From assembly GCA_003427395.1 (NCBI GenBank), contig BFEA01000169.1, positions 507,023 to 539,463 on the forward strand: a DNA stretch of 32,441 nucleotides. Reading direction: 5' to 3'. Below, one piece after another: positions 1 to 9,428 of the stretch. The position numbers were made by a program, and so were the translations under genes. Origin of the DNA: Chara braunii (lineage: Eukaryota > Streptophyta > Charophyceae > Charales > Characeae). Each line of letters starts with the position of its first letter. Within the stretch, counting starts at the first letter, position 1. Below the pieces are notes generated by a model. The model made no database searches, was not told where the DNA came from, and saw nothing but the letters and a program-made list of their open reading frames with translations.

Positions 1-38
<38 letters not shown>
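1..38. repeat. (AG)19 microsatellite at window edge
   Basis: A pure AG dinucleotide run that starts at the window edge, so its true length is unknown. It is followed by AT-rich sequence with no coding signal up to about 230. Confidence 0.98.
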
Positions 39-42
<4 letters not shown>

Positions 43-277
43 ATTCCGTTTGTTGATACTCGTTTTTTTAAAATGTTCTATTATTATTTCTGGAAAAAAC
101 ACGACCTCATCTATGGATTCTCAAAATTTCAGATTTTTGTGCATGTTCGTTCGAGCACAGAAAATCGCCTAAGTTGCCTCTTGCAAAACGCCTATTTTGT
201 TGTGCCTGACCTTCCTGTTTTGAGAAGACGGGAGCTCAATGCCTGGGCCTGAGGGCCTTTTTGCAGTTCACATGCCT

Positions 278-366
278 CACTTCTTTTGGGGGTCCGCTTC
301 TACCCGGGGTCCGGTCCAACGCCCCCCACTTCTTTTTAGGGTCCACTTTCACCCGAGGACCGGTCC
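278..366. repeat. Two-unit 40-bp direct repeat, period 49
   Basis: Units at 278-317 and 327-366 both begin CACTTCTTTT and end CCGGTCC, with TCC and ACCCG at the same internal spacing and only a few substitutions. The unit has no recognisable coding or regulatory meaning. It lies just upstream of the first LINE remnant and may belong to the pre-insertion sequence. Confidence 0.8.
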
Positions 367-582
367 TTCCTTTTTTCAAAAGTCCCGGTTCTAGCATAGC
401 TAGCTGTAGGTAGTCCGCAGTTTTGCCAAGGACCAATCCCCCAATTTTTTTTGCCCCCTAAGAACCCACTTTGCGTCCTGGTCGCCCGCCGCCAAAAATG
501 CGACACCTTGACATAGACGCGGGAACACACTATACCGCAGCCTAAGGGATGCGAATTATTCTCCCCCAACAATCCAGGCCTC

Positions 583-819
583 ACTTGGTACTCGTCTCAT
601 CTTATCTCTTGACGGAAAGTGGCCTTGCGCCGCCTGGATTTTTTTATCACCAGTAAGTCTATCTGGGATAATACGATGCTCGTTCATACGGAACCCGACT
701 CATTATCGGATCACAATCCAGTGGTCCTGAATTTTTTGTGGGGAGATGGGCCGGAACGAGGAAAAGGTTTGTTTAGGCTCAATGAACTTACGATCAGAGA
801 CCCAGGTGTTCGGGAGTAG
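583..819 (+). pseudogene. LINE A endonuclease, C-terminal fragment
   Basis: This is the end of an APE-type endonuclease, the domain that nicks target DNA to prime reverse transcription. The frame reads TWYSSHLIS, a TGA at 610, then RRLDFFITSK and SLSDHNPVV. The SDHNP box is the last catalytic motif of the exonuclease-endonuclease-phosphatase fold and corresponds to SDHSP in LINE C. The upstream catalytic Asn and Glu motifs are missing. A TAG at 817 ends the open stretch, but the same frame continues into the linker region, so the stop is a point mutation rather than a true terminus. Confidence 0.85.
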
Positions 820-1684
820 GTTGTTAAACAACTGCAGAGTTGGACAAACCGCAAGGCTAAGTTTCAAACCACCGAGGAAAAGTGGGACGCTATAACTTGT
901 TTTATTTTTAGTATGCTCAGTGTCTTCTCACGAATTTTTGCCTTAAGAGATAATAAGGAGCAGAGGCCAACCAAGAAAGTTGTAGAGGGAGCGGAAGTCA
1001 GAATTGCAGAACTACCCATCACATTTGTGGAAGCACATTGTTGGGCAGTCGAAAGAGCGGTTAGAATGAAAAAATATGACGCAATTAAGGAGAGAAAATC
1101 GGATAGATGGCAGGAAATTTTAAGAATAAAAGGCATAGAAACGGGAGACAGAATGAATAAACAAACCTTCCAGTGTCTCTTCCCCCGTTTCCGACAGCAA
1201 GAGATGAAGACCCTCTCACATTTTTTTGATGAGGAAGCGTCGACGACCAGTTCATCTATAGACATGTGTAAGTATGCCGAGTTGTATTTTTCAAGATATT
1301 CTTACATCTAGAAGGGACCCAAATGAGTTACAGTCAGGGCAGAAACACCTATCAGACCTCTGGGAAGTCGTGGAGGCAAAATTGTCTGAGGTGGGGCGGC
1401 TAGATTTAGACCGTCCGATCACGAAGACTGAACTACATACTGCCTTGAAATCCATGGCGAGGGGCAAAGCCCCAGGGTCGGACGACCTCACAGTGGAGTA
1501 TTATTTAACCTTTTGGCCTGAGATTGCTCACTCTTTGGAGAAAATGTTTAATGACATTCAGGAAGGGTCGGATCTGTCAGCTAGTATGAGACATGGAGTG
1601 ATTACTTTGCTATAAAAGAAATGACAAAAAGATGAGATTCGTAATTGGCGGCCGATTTCCAGACTAAATGTTTCGTATAAGTTA
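820..1684 (+). pseudogene. LINE A linker and RT fingers, broken by a frameshift and two stops
   Basis: The frame of the endonuclease continues as QLQSWTNRKAKF and then 913-1311. Near 1290 the reading switches frame (KYAELYF to FQDILTSRR); the matching text RYAQVYLNNILTSR in LINE C shows that this is an indel. From 1274 the frame carries the RT entry segment with ARGKAPGSDDLTVEYY, the conserved KxPGxDGxxxE region. At 1613 and 1622 TAA and TGA interrupt what should read LLYKKGD; the alternative frame there gives YKR, so two compensating indels are possible. After them the original frame resumes with RNWRPISRLN. Confidence 0.85.
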
Positions 1685-2920
1685 TTGGTCAAGGCTCTAG
1701 CTCGTAGATTGGGCAGGTATCTCTCGCCCTTGGTGGGACATGACCAGGTTGCGTTTGTTAAAGGGCGATCTATTTTCGATAACATTCTCACAGCCATCGA
1801 AGCCTTAGAAATCATCGAAAAAGAGCAGAGACCACAAGCGGTTTTGTTGGTGGATCTAGAAAAGGCATACGATAGGGTAAACTGGGCATTTGTCTTAACT
1901 ACGTTGAGAAAAATGGGTTTTGGGGACATCTTCTGTAAATGGGTAGTAGCGTTGTACACCCACTCCTTGGCGGTGGTAATGGTAAATGGGTTTCTTTCTG
2001 ACCCCTTTCTGCTAACTCGGTCCTTAAGACAGGGATGCCCCCTTGCCCCTTTGGTGTTTGTCCTCCAATTGGAGGTGATTATGTGTAATCTCAGACATCG
2101 CCCAAAGATCAAAGGACTAGCACTGTCAAATGGAAAATGTAAGGTTAAGGCTCTTGCGGATGATTTGTTCTCAATTTGCGAGAACTCAAGAGAATCGCTG
2201 CAAGCCCTCAAGAATCTTCTTGATGAATACACCACGCTATCGGAAGCGGCAATTAACTGGAAGAAGTCAGTGTATTTCCTCCCTCGAAACCTTACCCTGC
2301 AAGCCGAATGGGGAATGAAGAGAGTAAAACAGGGTGAAGCGGAAAACGTTTTGGGGATAATGGTGGCCATGGAAGGGTGTCAGAAAGTTCAGGAAGAAAT
2401 TATGCAGAACAAGATGGCCAGTAGAGTGAAATCATGGGGCTTGGTCTTTCACTTGTCGATATTCGGTAGAGCAATGGTTGTGAACTCCTCTCTCCTTTCG
2501 CTACTGTGGTTTGTGGGCTCTGAAAGGTTGGTAGGCCACTTCTTGATCTCCTTTGTAAAGAGACTAGTAGCTGCAAAGTTTGTATGGAAGCCTGAAGCGG
2601 AGCAAGAGGGAGGTTTTATTTCAAAAGTAGCATGGGATTTGATAACGTTTGATAGAGAGGAGGGCGGCCTAGGGATTTGTGACCCTGAAAGATATAACTG
2701 TATGTTTATTTCAAAATGGATAGTGCGGGTTGTAGTGTTGGACGGGCAGGAGCATTGGATTCAGATGGGGGAGCACATTCTCTCACAGGAATGGGAACTG
2801 CAACGGCCACATGACGTGTGGCTGTGTTTGCAATTGGATTCATACTTGAATCGAAAAATCCGTTCCCAGTTTTGGGCGGAAGTTATCAGGGCATGGAGGA
2901 AAGTTAAGCCAAATGTCTGA
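1685..2920 (+). pseudogene. LINE A reverse transcriptase core (411 open codons)
   Basis: This is the longest open stretch in the window and holds the reverse transcriptase palm. Motifs in order are VAFVKGRSIFDNI, motif A VLLVDLEKAYDRVNW, the RQGCPLAPLVF box, the catalytic box at 2146-2175 read as KALADDLFSI, then NWKKSVYF and a WGLVFHLSIFGRA segment typical of LINE thumbs. The EEGGLGI block that precedes the C-terminal region follows. The first catalytic Asp and the DD pair are kept. The residue before ADD is Leu where Tyr or Phe is normal. The first codon is not a true start: the frame continues upstream past stops at 1613 and 1622, and downstream past TGA at 2918. Confidence 0.95.
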
Positions 2921-4273
2921 ATTGAACCTGTTACTAAAGAAAAAGTTTTGAATCAGCCCTTGTTTGATAATCCAAAGATCTCTGATAAGGATGGAGGCCG
3001 CTTCAGGGCCAACAGGCAGTCAGATACTTTTGGAGATAGTTGGATTCAGCGCGGTCTTCTTCGAATTTGAGACCTTTGGGATGATATTACGGGAGATTGG
3101 ATCCCACCGGAAACAATCCGGAAGAGATTGGGGAGTCTGCATCAGGTAGAGGAAAAGAGAGATATGTTGATAGAGGCCATACCTGCAGAATGGAAACGCA
3201 TTCTGGAACCCGAGTCAACAGATCTTCCAGGTACCTTGTATATGAGTAAACCTCCGATTATCAACTCAGTCTGTTGGAAATTGATGTCCTACGATGCAGA
3301 TGGCAAAAAACAATGGGAAGATTGGCTAAGTGATACCTCAAGAACTAAACTTTTACAACTAGAGGAATCAGAGGGGCCGCCATTGGGGGAACAACTGACA
3401 CAGGTCAGGTTGGAAGAAACCTGGGACAAAGAACAGAACCATCAGGCCAAATTGTGCGGATCTTTGATACCTGTTGCTCATAGGAAGCTGGATCCAGGAG
3501 CCTGGGGTTGGCTCGGCCTAGGCAATCAAGGAGACACAGTTAGATTATCATACTTTAACACTAAGCTGTACATTCTCCAACGACCTCGGCTCCCGATAGC
3601 TATTGTTACTGAGCGTTGGGAGACTATCCTCCCGAACTCAGGGCAGGTAGCTGCAAACAAAATGATGATCTTGTGGAAACAACTTGTGTATCTCCCCTCA
3701 CAAAAGATGGCCTCCATTTTCTGGCAACTCTCCTGGCTGGTGACACCTTCAGCAGTGTGGCTCACGAGTAAAGGAATGCAGATTAGTATGGCATGTAAAC
3801 GTTGTGTTTGACCCTACGAATCAACAACCCACCTGTGGTGGGATTGTCCCGCGTCACGGAGGATATGGAAGTGGTGGGCAGACCACTGGGAGTACTTCTC
3901 AGAGCAGGAGTGGATTTGGGACAAACAGTGGGCTTTGATGGGTTGTCTCCCTGATCACATTTCGGAATCTCGTGGTTTGGGGTATGTGGTACATGTGTGC
4001 CGGGCAGTTACTATCTCAGTTATCTGGGACCACAGAAATAGAGCCCAGTTTCTTAACCGATGAATGGCAGACCTGGAAACCAAGTACCTGATCCGCTCGC
4101 GGTTGAGACAGCAGATCTTGGCAGACTGGAACAGACGGCACTGTGACCTGGACAGTTAAGGGAAAAACTTCAGATGGTTCTTGGACACGTGGTATAAGAG
4201 AAAGCAATGGATAGATACAGTTAATGAAAAAAAAGTGGTTCTGTGCCCTTGGCTTCAAGTTGAGTTGGGCTAA
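2921..4273 (+). pseudogene. LINE A C-terminal region with zf-RVT zinc knuckle
   Basis: The RT frame continues through stops at 2918, 3068, 3809, 4061 and 4157 to a TAA at 4271. The segment near 3790-3860 reads CKRC, a TGA, then PYESTTHLWWDC, which is the CxxC...HxxxxC signature of the zf-RVT domain at the C-terminus of plant LINE ORF2. Downstream VIWDHRNRAQF matches the RNRAQF text of LINE B. Stops are frequent but frameshifts are not, which fits slow decay by substitution after insertion. Confidence 0.88.
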
Positions 4274-4770
4274 GTAGTGTAGGATTGGGTTCTGAGTTGG
4301 GCATTTGTGTAGAATGGGGATAGATAGGGACGATTAGGAATCGTTGCATATATAATTGGTAGTACATTGGTTAAGTAGTTGGATTTGTGAACTGGTGGAG
4401 TGGTTTGGTTTGGAATTGAGAGTTGGAGAAATGAAATAATTTTTTGGTTGGTGAAGTTGAGGAAAGTCTGTTAAGGAGATCAGAGATAGAACTCCAAGTA
4501 GCAGGCTTCTGAGTACCAGGACACTCGGTTAAGTATCAGTCATAGGAGTCAGGCAGCCGGTGGAAGGTGGTGTTACTTGTTAAAATCCCCTCCTAGGTGG
4601 TAAAGGAATTGTAATTTCCTGTCGTTGGTGTGGTGTTCCTCTTTGTCTTGCTTTTTATGTTCCTTGGTTTGGCTTAAGGTAGGAGTGTCAACAGGGGGCG
4701 GTTGCCCACCAGGCCGTCTTAGACCTGGACAGTGTTGTTCTAGAGGGAATGTAACACCCGACTTCCGAAG

Positions 4771-4934
4771 AGCAGAGGGCTCGAGGTTCTTGTTCGATTC
4801 AGCTAGTTTAGTCTAAGCTGGTTCGAAGATTGGTTGTACCCCAGGTCAGAAAAGCAGAGGGCTCGACATTAACAATTCGTTTCAATTAGCGTAGTCTAAG
4901 CTGGTTCGAGGATTGGGTAAACTGAAGCTGGGTT
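4771..4934 (+). repeat. 82-bp tandem duplication in the LINE A 3' UTR
   Basis: Units start at 4771 and 4853 with the shared text AGCAGAGGGCTCGA, and both contain TAGTCTAAGCTGGTTCGA. The duplication lies about 95 bases before the poly(A). I did not find it in the corresponding part of LINE B, so it may be specific to this copy or subfamily. Confidence 0.85.
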
Positions 4935-5027
4935 TTAATTCCCGGTGTCCTGGTTACTTCCGGGTTGTTTGTGAGGATTCCCGGCCTCAAAAATTATATC
5001 TTTGATAATGGATAGCCCACTCTCTCC

Positions 5028-5028
<1 letters not shown>

Positions 5029-5066
<38 letters not shown>
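5029..5066 (+). other. Poly(A) tail of LINE A
   Basis: An uninterrupted run of 38 A follows CTCTCTCCC and marks the 3' end of LINE A. The 3' terminal text GGGTTGTTTGTGAGGATTCCCGGCCTC just before it recurs, reverse-complemented, at the 3' end of LINE B. Confidence 0.9.
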
Positions 5067-5069
<3 letters not shown>

Positions 5070-5499
5070 GACGAAGAAGACAGCCCCGCAAACAACTGAA
5101 AGTGCGACCAGGAACATTTACATTGAAGTGAAGGTCCACGCATTATACTGGCGTGAAAAAAAAACTAAAAAAAAAACATCTGGTTGTTTGGTCCTTCGCC
5201 ATGTGATCGGGCGCACTTGCCCTGAGTGCAAAGTGTCAGGGTCGCGACTTCGTCCTTTCTGGACGAGGTCCGCTCGTGTGACCACGCGGGGACAAAATGC
5301 CTAAAAAAAAACGAACCAAATGCCTCAAATTTTTGAGACTTTTGGTCCCTGTGTGAGTATGCCCTCAGGAATTGGAGACCTGTATGGCAGTTGGGAAGTG
5401 GAGCGACGCCACGGTTTATACATTTTTTTTAGCTCTGACAGCTATACCGTCACTATAGGAAATTGTGTACAGCAGATAGTAGTGGAGCGAGACCCATTC
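5067..5499. other. Spacer between the tails of LINE A and LINE B
   Basis: Mixed-composition sequence with short A runs and no supported ORF or RNA. Its right end carries TAGTAGTGGAGCGAGACCCA (about 5477-5496), a short motif that recurs in related form near 19751 and 22236. It may hold the original insertion site of either LINE, but I could not match target duplications. Confidence 0.6.
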
Positions 5500-6575
5500 T
5501 TTTTTTTGGGGGGGGGGAGGGGGGGGGGGGGGAGGAGGAGGGGGGGGAAGCGAGAACTCCATTAAAAATCAAACATTGAGGCTGGGAATCCTCACAAACA
5601 ACCCGGAGGTACTCAAGACTGGACTAATGGGCCAAACCCAGCAAAAGTTCAGTGAGCATTGAGCTCAACAACTTGATGAAATAAACACACAGAAACCTTC
5701 CCCCACGCAATCCTTTACGAGTAATTTTCCTTTTAACTGTTACCAAAACCCACCAACCAAGCAACAAAACAAACAAACAAAGCAGTGAAAACATAGCCCT
5801 TACCCATCACCATGCACACCATCATGGGTCGTGCCCCACTCCTCACCTCCCTATCCCCTAACCCTTGCCTACTTATAAAGGGACACAACCCTAGTATACC
5901 CCTGTTGTTGGACCTAATCCTAGCCTAGCCTTCTATGCTCCTTGCACCGCCTATACGACAGTTGGAACCTGTTGCGGTTCCGTCTACTTCTAGACACTCT
6001 CCAACCCCACTTCTCTTCCAGCTTAACCGAGTGTCGTGGTTGTTCTACCAGGTTAACCACTCTGAATACTTTAATCCCCCTGATTCCCCTATTGAGACCA
6101 ACTTCCCCCCTGAGCCCAAGTTTTTGTGAACCACCTTAACCCATTTTTCCTACCCCCACCCCGCGGTACCGTGTGCCTCCAGTCTGCTGCAATCATGCAT
6201 TGAATCAGGGTTTTGAATGTAGCCTTGGTTTCTGGGTCAAGCGTAAGTTTTCCCTCAAATTGTGCCCGATTCCTTTCTTTCCTTTCTGTCCAAATTACCA
6301 AGAAGTCTGCTGCCAGGGCCGCTTGAGCCACGTATCCCCAACCCTTATGTAGTTGAAGACTCTCTGGGGCACCTCCCAATAATACCCAATTCCTCTCCCA
6401 TTTTAAATCCCTTGTCCACTTTCCCCACTGAGTTGTTCGTCATTCCCAGATCATTCTGAAGGCCAGGCAGTCCCACCACAGATGGATTGTCGACTCAAAG
6501 GACCACTGACACCTCTTGCATTGTGTGTTGACCTTTAATCCCCGACTTATAAATGACACTGCCGAGGGGGTCGTT
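5500..6575 (-). mobile_element. LINE B: 3' fragment of the LINE A family, inverted
   Basis: Read on the minus strand, this is the end of a LINE: a zinc knuckle CKRCQWSFESTIHLWWDC, a C-terminal tail, a 3' UTR ending in GAGGATTCCCAGCCTCAA like LINE A, then a C-rich stretch with interspersed T and eight A. It is 5'-truncated at about 6575, where similarity to LINE A (TPSAV) begins. Relative to LINE A its tail is C-rich before the A run, and the UTR differs upstream of the last ~40 bases, so it is a related subfamily. It lies tail to tail with LINE A. Confidence 0.85.
6089..6575 (-). pseudogene. LINE B zf-RVT C-terminus
   Basis: Two open stretches cover the ORF2 C-terminus. The upstream one (to 6440) has CKRC and ESTIHLWWDCLAFRMIW. 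The downstream one (6379-6089) has GWGYVAQAALAADFLVIW and RKERNRAQF, aligning with GLGYVVHVCRAVTISVIW and HRNRAQF of LINE A. A frameshift or short disrupted stretch lies between 6380 and 6440. The part kept is too short to encode any enzyme activity. It is less mutated than LINE A over the same region, which suggests a younger insertion. Confidence 0.85.
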
Positions 6576-6752
6576 GTCGAGCGCATCGGTTCCGCGCAGG
6601 GCGGGACCCTCCCGGCCGCGTCACGCAGGAGTTGGTCGTAATCGCGATTCACTAAGAGCTTCCGCAAGCCGCTTCGGTCGAGTGCGCCAGCCATACCTCT
6701 CGCGAGCCCCTACGACAGGATAGGGTCAAAACGAGGTACAACTTACCTCCAC
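6576..6752 (-). other. GC-rich ORF start fused in frame to LINE B; possible disrupted exon
   Basis: On the minus strand an ATG at 6694 opens MAGALDRSGLRKLLVNRDYD followed by QLLRDAAGRVPPCAEP, then runs without a stop into the LINE B zinc knuckle and ends at 6440. The first ~40 residues are not LINE-like, are GC-rich and have a mixed hydrophilic composition like a genuine protein. Upstream, GTAAGT at 6746-6741 and a GTAG ending at 6710 could bound a 37-base intron, but that is shorter than usual plant introns. I do not recognise the protein. It may be the start of a host gene hit by the LINE, or a chance ORF. Confidence 0.3.
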
Positions 6753-7488
6753 CTGCGGGAGCTGTCACCTCCCGTCGGTGCGCATATCCCCGCCGAGCTA
6801 CCAGTCCACAGTACGAAAGCTAGTCAGTTGCAATCACAGAGGTGGATCAGCCAAGGGTTTGTCTCGTACGTTGTAGCATAGGGGGTACGAGCGGTCTCAC
6901 GCCTCTATTGGACCTGTATGTGAACTGACCCACTGAGGGGTTGAAGTCCCAAACGTGATTCGTTGTCGGTCGACTAGGACGCATCCCACTCACCACGCGT
7001 TACACCACCCTTAAAATATAAAAATAAAACACACACACACACGGAACGACACAAAACAAACAACACAACAACACTCCTAGTCCCTTTTGTAGCCATCCCA
7101 TAACCTTCTTATACGGAAATCGGATAAACGTCGCACGCGAGACTAAGTATAAAAACGTGCACACGCAGGGCTTTTTCATATCGACTAGCAATGTATGCTT
7201 ACGCAATCGGTGACAACGATGGCGTGCTACGTAGTACCCATAATCACGCGATCCTCGATAATCTCGACGTTCCCGTTCGACATTCAAGTGTCGGCTGACA
7301 CGCGCCTTCAAAGGGCATGAAGAGAACTCAAAGGGTTTGACTTTGACGACTGTCGCGGACTACAACGTCCAACTATAAAAATTATAAAAAACAAAGGATA
7401 AAAGGGGAATCTCCTTTTTCTCTCAAAGCATAATTTGTTTAACCCTTGTGCATGGTCACAATAGGTCGTCCAAATACTCAATGTGTAC

Positions 7489-7493
<5 letters not shown>
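6753..7493. other. Non-coding flank with no recognised feature
   Basis: GC-moderate sequence up to about 7010, then a short (CA)n run near 7028-7040 and AT-rich sequence leading into the TA microsatellite. ORFs here are short and without motifs. If the 7668 repeat is the interior of an LTR element, part of this stretch would be its 5' LTR, but no matching second LTR was found. Confidence 0.5.
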
Positions 7494-7571
<78 letters not shown>

Positions 7572-7572
7572 N

Positions 7573-7614
<42 letters not shown>
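7494..7614. repeat. (TA)n microsatellite with one ambiguous base
   Basis: About 120 bases of TA, with an N at 7572 that breaks the phase. The N probably marks a place where assembly of the repeat failed, so the true length is uncertain. Confidence 0.98.

Positions 7615-7667
<53 letters not shown>
7615..7667. repeat. (GA)n microsatellite
   Basis: GA dinucleotides directly follow the TA tract, with one interruption (GAAAGA). The compound tract ends exactly where the 7668 repeat begins. Confidence 0.98.
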
Positions 7668-7672
7668 TCACA

Positions 7673-7684
7673 TGACATCAGAGC
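7673..7684 (+). promoter_or_regulatory. Primer-binding-site-like motif, copy 1
   Basis: TGACATCAGAGC differs at two positions from TGGTATCAGAGC, the complement of the plant initiator tRNA-Met 3' end. It directly follows CACA, a typical LTR 3' end. Confidence 0.45.
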
Positions 7685-7926
7685 GCCAAAGCGAAAAACA
7701 GAAACAAGAAAAACTTAACTCATTTTTAATCTTTTTCCTTACAACTCCCCCTGTTGAGAACCTCTTGCGTACAAGGCCGCCCACGTGGATGCAGGTTGAG
7801 CGGCGACTGCCCCCACCCCCATGTGTCATATCGACCCACTTGCACACAACCAAAAGGCAAAGAGGCAAAGAAGAGAGGAAAGGAACAACCAAATAAAACA
7901 AAATAGGGGGCAACAAAACAGATCCC

Positions 7927-8240
7927 AGATGACAAGTCCCACATGCAAGCACCGCCCTTTTCCACAGGCCAAACGACGGGACAAGACCACCCATGAAGTC
8001 AAAACATTATTGTCTGCAAAAGAATAAAAAAAAAGTATCAAAATAACCCATTCCGGATGACGATTCCCACATACAAGCACCGCCCCTCGCTCAAAGGTCG
8101 AACAACGGGAAACAACCAACCAGAATGCCAAGACAATAAAAAAAAAAACAGATGACTGGTCCTACATAAAGCACCGCTACCTGTTGCAAAATAGACCGAA
8201 TAACGGGACAAAACCAACTGGGATGCAGACAAGATTACTA
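7927..8240 (+). repeat. Three diverged tandem units inside repeat copy 1
   Basis: Units start near 7927, 8055 and 8150. Each has GATGAC, then CCCACAT or CCTACAT, CAAGCACCGCC or AAAGCACCGC, AAC(G/A)ACGGGA, and a trailing A-rich run. The same three units recur in copy 2 at about 11777, 11907 and 12002, so the amplification predates duplication of the larger repeat. Confidence 0.75.
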
Positions 8241-8260
8241 CAACAAAACAAAATACCCCA

Positions 8261-8739
8261 ACAACAGGAAAAATTACATATAAAATGGGATGTGTCTTTT
8301 TTTTTTTTTTGGAAAGCTTGAACTTATATTGCAAAAATCATTGGAACGAGGTCGCGGACCTCACAATTCAACCCGGGGTTATCCTGGCAGCGTCAGCCAA
8401 TTTCGCTTACGAACCAAGCTGGACTACTAAACCGATTGTTCATGACATCCCCTCCTACTATGCTTTCCAAAAATGTAAGCTTTGACGCACAGAGTAAAAA
8501 AGATGAGCTTAATTGATAAAGACAACTCATTGCCTTTCAAAATATTTCCTGTGTACTGAGGCTGACCCATAAAAGCCCAGTTTCCCTTACTTCCAATATT
8601 CAGACTCAGTAAATTTATGGCTGCCCAGAAAAATTCTTTATGTGCTCACACAACCCTCAACTCATAAAGTCTTAATAGTAGCCTTATTGGACAAAAGATC
8701 GGTCCTGCCGCTACACATAAGTTGCCGTCCGAGTTCAAC
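8261..8739. other. No recognised feature
   Basis: A short T run at 8297-8310 and otherwise unremarkable sequence. ORFs are below 70 codons with no motif. Confidence 0.5.
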
Positions 8740-9035
8740 TTTTGTAGAACGCCGCAAGTGAAAAGGATGTAAGCATTGTGTAGTTATAGTTACCGCCGAG
8801 CATCCGCCGCCTCTGTTTTTCAACAGACCCGGTCTTGATGCCACTCGCCTAAGCAGACGGGCTCGATAGTTCAACATCACAGGTGTCAATACTGTAGAAG
8901 ATGTAGAGTTCGTACTTGTTGTGGCTTATACTTACAGGTCAGGCTGACGCAGTATCTGTCGTCTGTGTTTCTCGACAGACTCAATAAAATACCACCCACC
9001 ATACGGGCTTCGACAACTTGGCTTGGCTGTGAAAG
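8740..9035. repeat. Two diverged tandem units of about 147 bp
   Basis: Matching anchors are TGTAGTTATAGTTAC and TGTGGCTTATACTTAC, CTCTGTTTTTCAACAGAC and GTCTGTGTTTCTCGACAGAC, and ACGGGCTCGATAGTT and ACGGGCTTCGACAACTT, each offset by about 145-150 bases. Divergence is high. Function is unknown. Confidence 0.6.
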
Positions 9036-9261
9036 CAATGCCAAAGCCAGCACTCCACACCCCCGAAACTGCCGAAGCGCTCCCACCACTGCTGCAGATT
9101 CTTCCACTATCTACAATAGTATCGCTACGGGGAGTACATGATTGATTCGCACTAGCTCCAGCACAAACTACACTAAATTCAAATAAGAGTCACCAAACTA
9201 CCACTTCATCTGGAATGCAAAACACATTGATCTAACCAGAGCATCAGAATAGGCACGACCA

Positions 9262-9428
9262 AGGCAGAACCATCCAACCACTGTGGAGAATAAACTACGG
9301 TGGAGAGCGGAGCCATGAACCACCGGTCTCACTAGTCTTATGAAAACGATCCAACCGCAGCGGAGAGGGGAGCCATGAATAACGGCTTTCAAACGACAAC
9401 GATCCAACCAAAGTGCAGCGAGGAACAA
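9262..9428. repeat. Three short tandem units with ATCCAACC and GAGCCATGAA
   Basis: Units beginning CCATCCAACC (about 9268), CGATCCAACC (about 9349) and CGATCCAACC (about 9400) are each followed by a GGAG- or GGAA-containing stretch and ATGAA. They differ in length, as expected of an old tandem array. Confidence 0.55.

Larger units (their letters stand above)
470..5066 (+). mobile_element. LINE A: 5'-truncated non-LTR retrotransposon with poly(A)
   Basis: A plant-type LINE remnant in the usual ORF2 order: C-terminal endonuclease, linker, reverse transcriptase, thumb region and a C-terminal HLWWDC zinc knuckle, then a ~755-bp 3' UTR and a 38-base poly(A). The N-terminal half of the endonuclease (the TWNVRG start) is absent, as expected of incomplete target-primed reverse transcription. 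Secure similarity starts at about 583. Weaker similarity to the GTLD region of LINE C's endonuclease is visible from about 470. In-frame stops occur at 817, 1613, 1622, 2918, 3068, 3809, 4061 and 4157, with a frameshift near 1290, so it is dead. I could not define a target-site duplication. Confidence 0.93.
7668..8260 (+). mobile_element. Repeat copy 1: candidate LTR-element 5' interior
   Basis: It begins TCACATGACATCAGAGCG and is about 90% like the sequence at 11531-12036 over some 500 bases, including AAAGCGAAAAACAGAAAC, GTACAAGGCCGCCCAC and CCACATGCAAGCACC. The motif after CACA resembles the initiator tRNA-Met primer-binding site that follows a 5' LTR in plant retrotransposons. No gag or pol reading frame follows, so this would be a non-autonomous or strongly degraded element. 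The name rests on the short motif only; a plain dispersed repeat is the alternative. Confidence 0.55.

Noticed and set aside
1558-2370. 270-codon minus-strand ORF opposite the RT
   Set aside because: Shadow of the LINE A reverse transcriptase frame, which carries all conserved motifs.
6710-6746. Intron with GTAAGT donor and GTAG acceptor on the minus strand
   Set aside because: At 37 bases it is shorter than typical plant introns; kept only as a side note to the ORF.
7446-7718. ORFs of repeated IY, RE and SL residues
   Set aside because: Direct translations of the (TA)n and (GA)n microsatellites.
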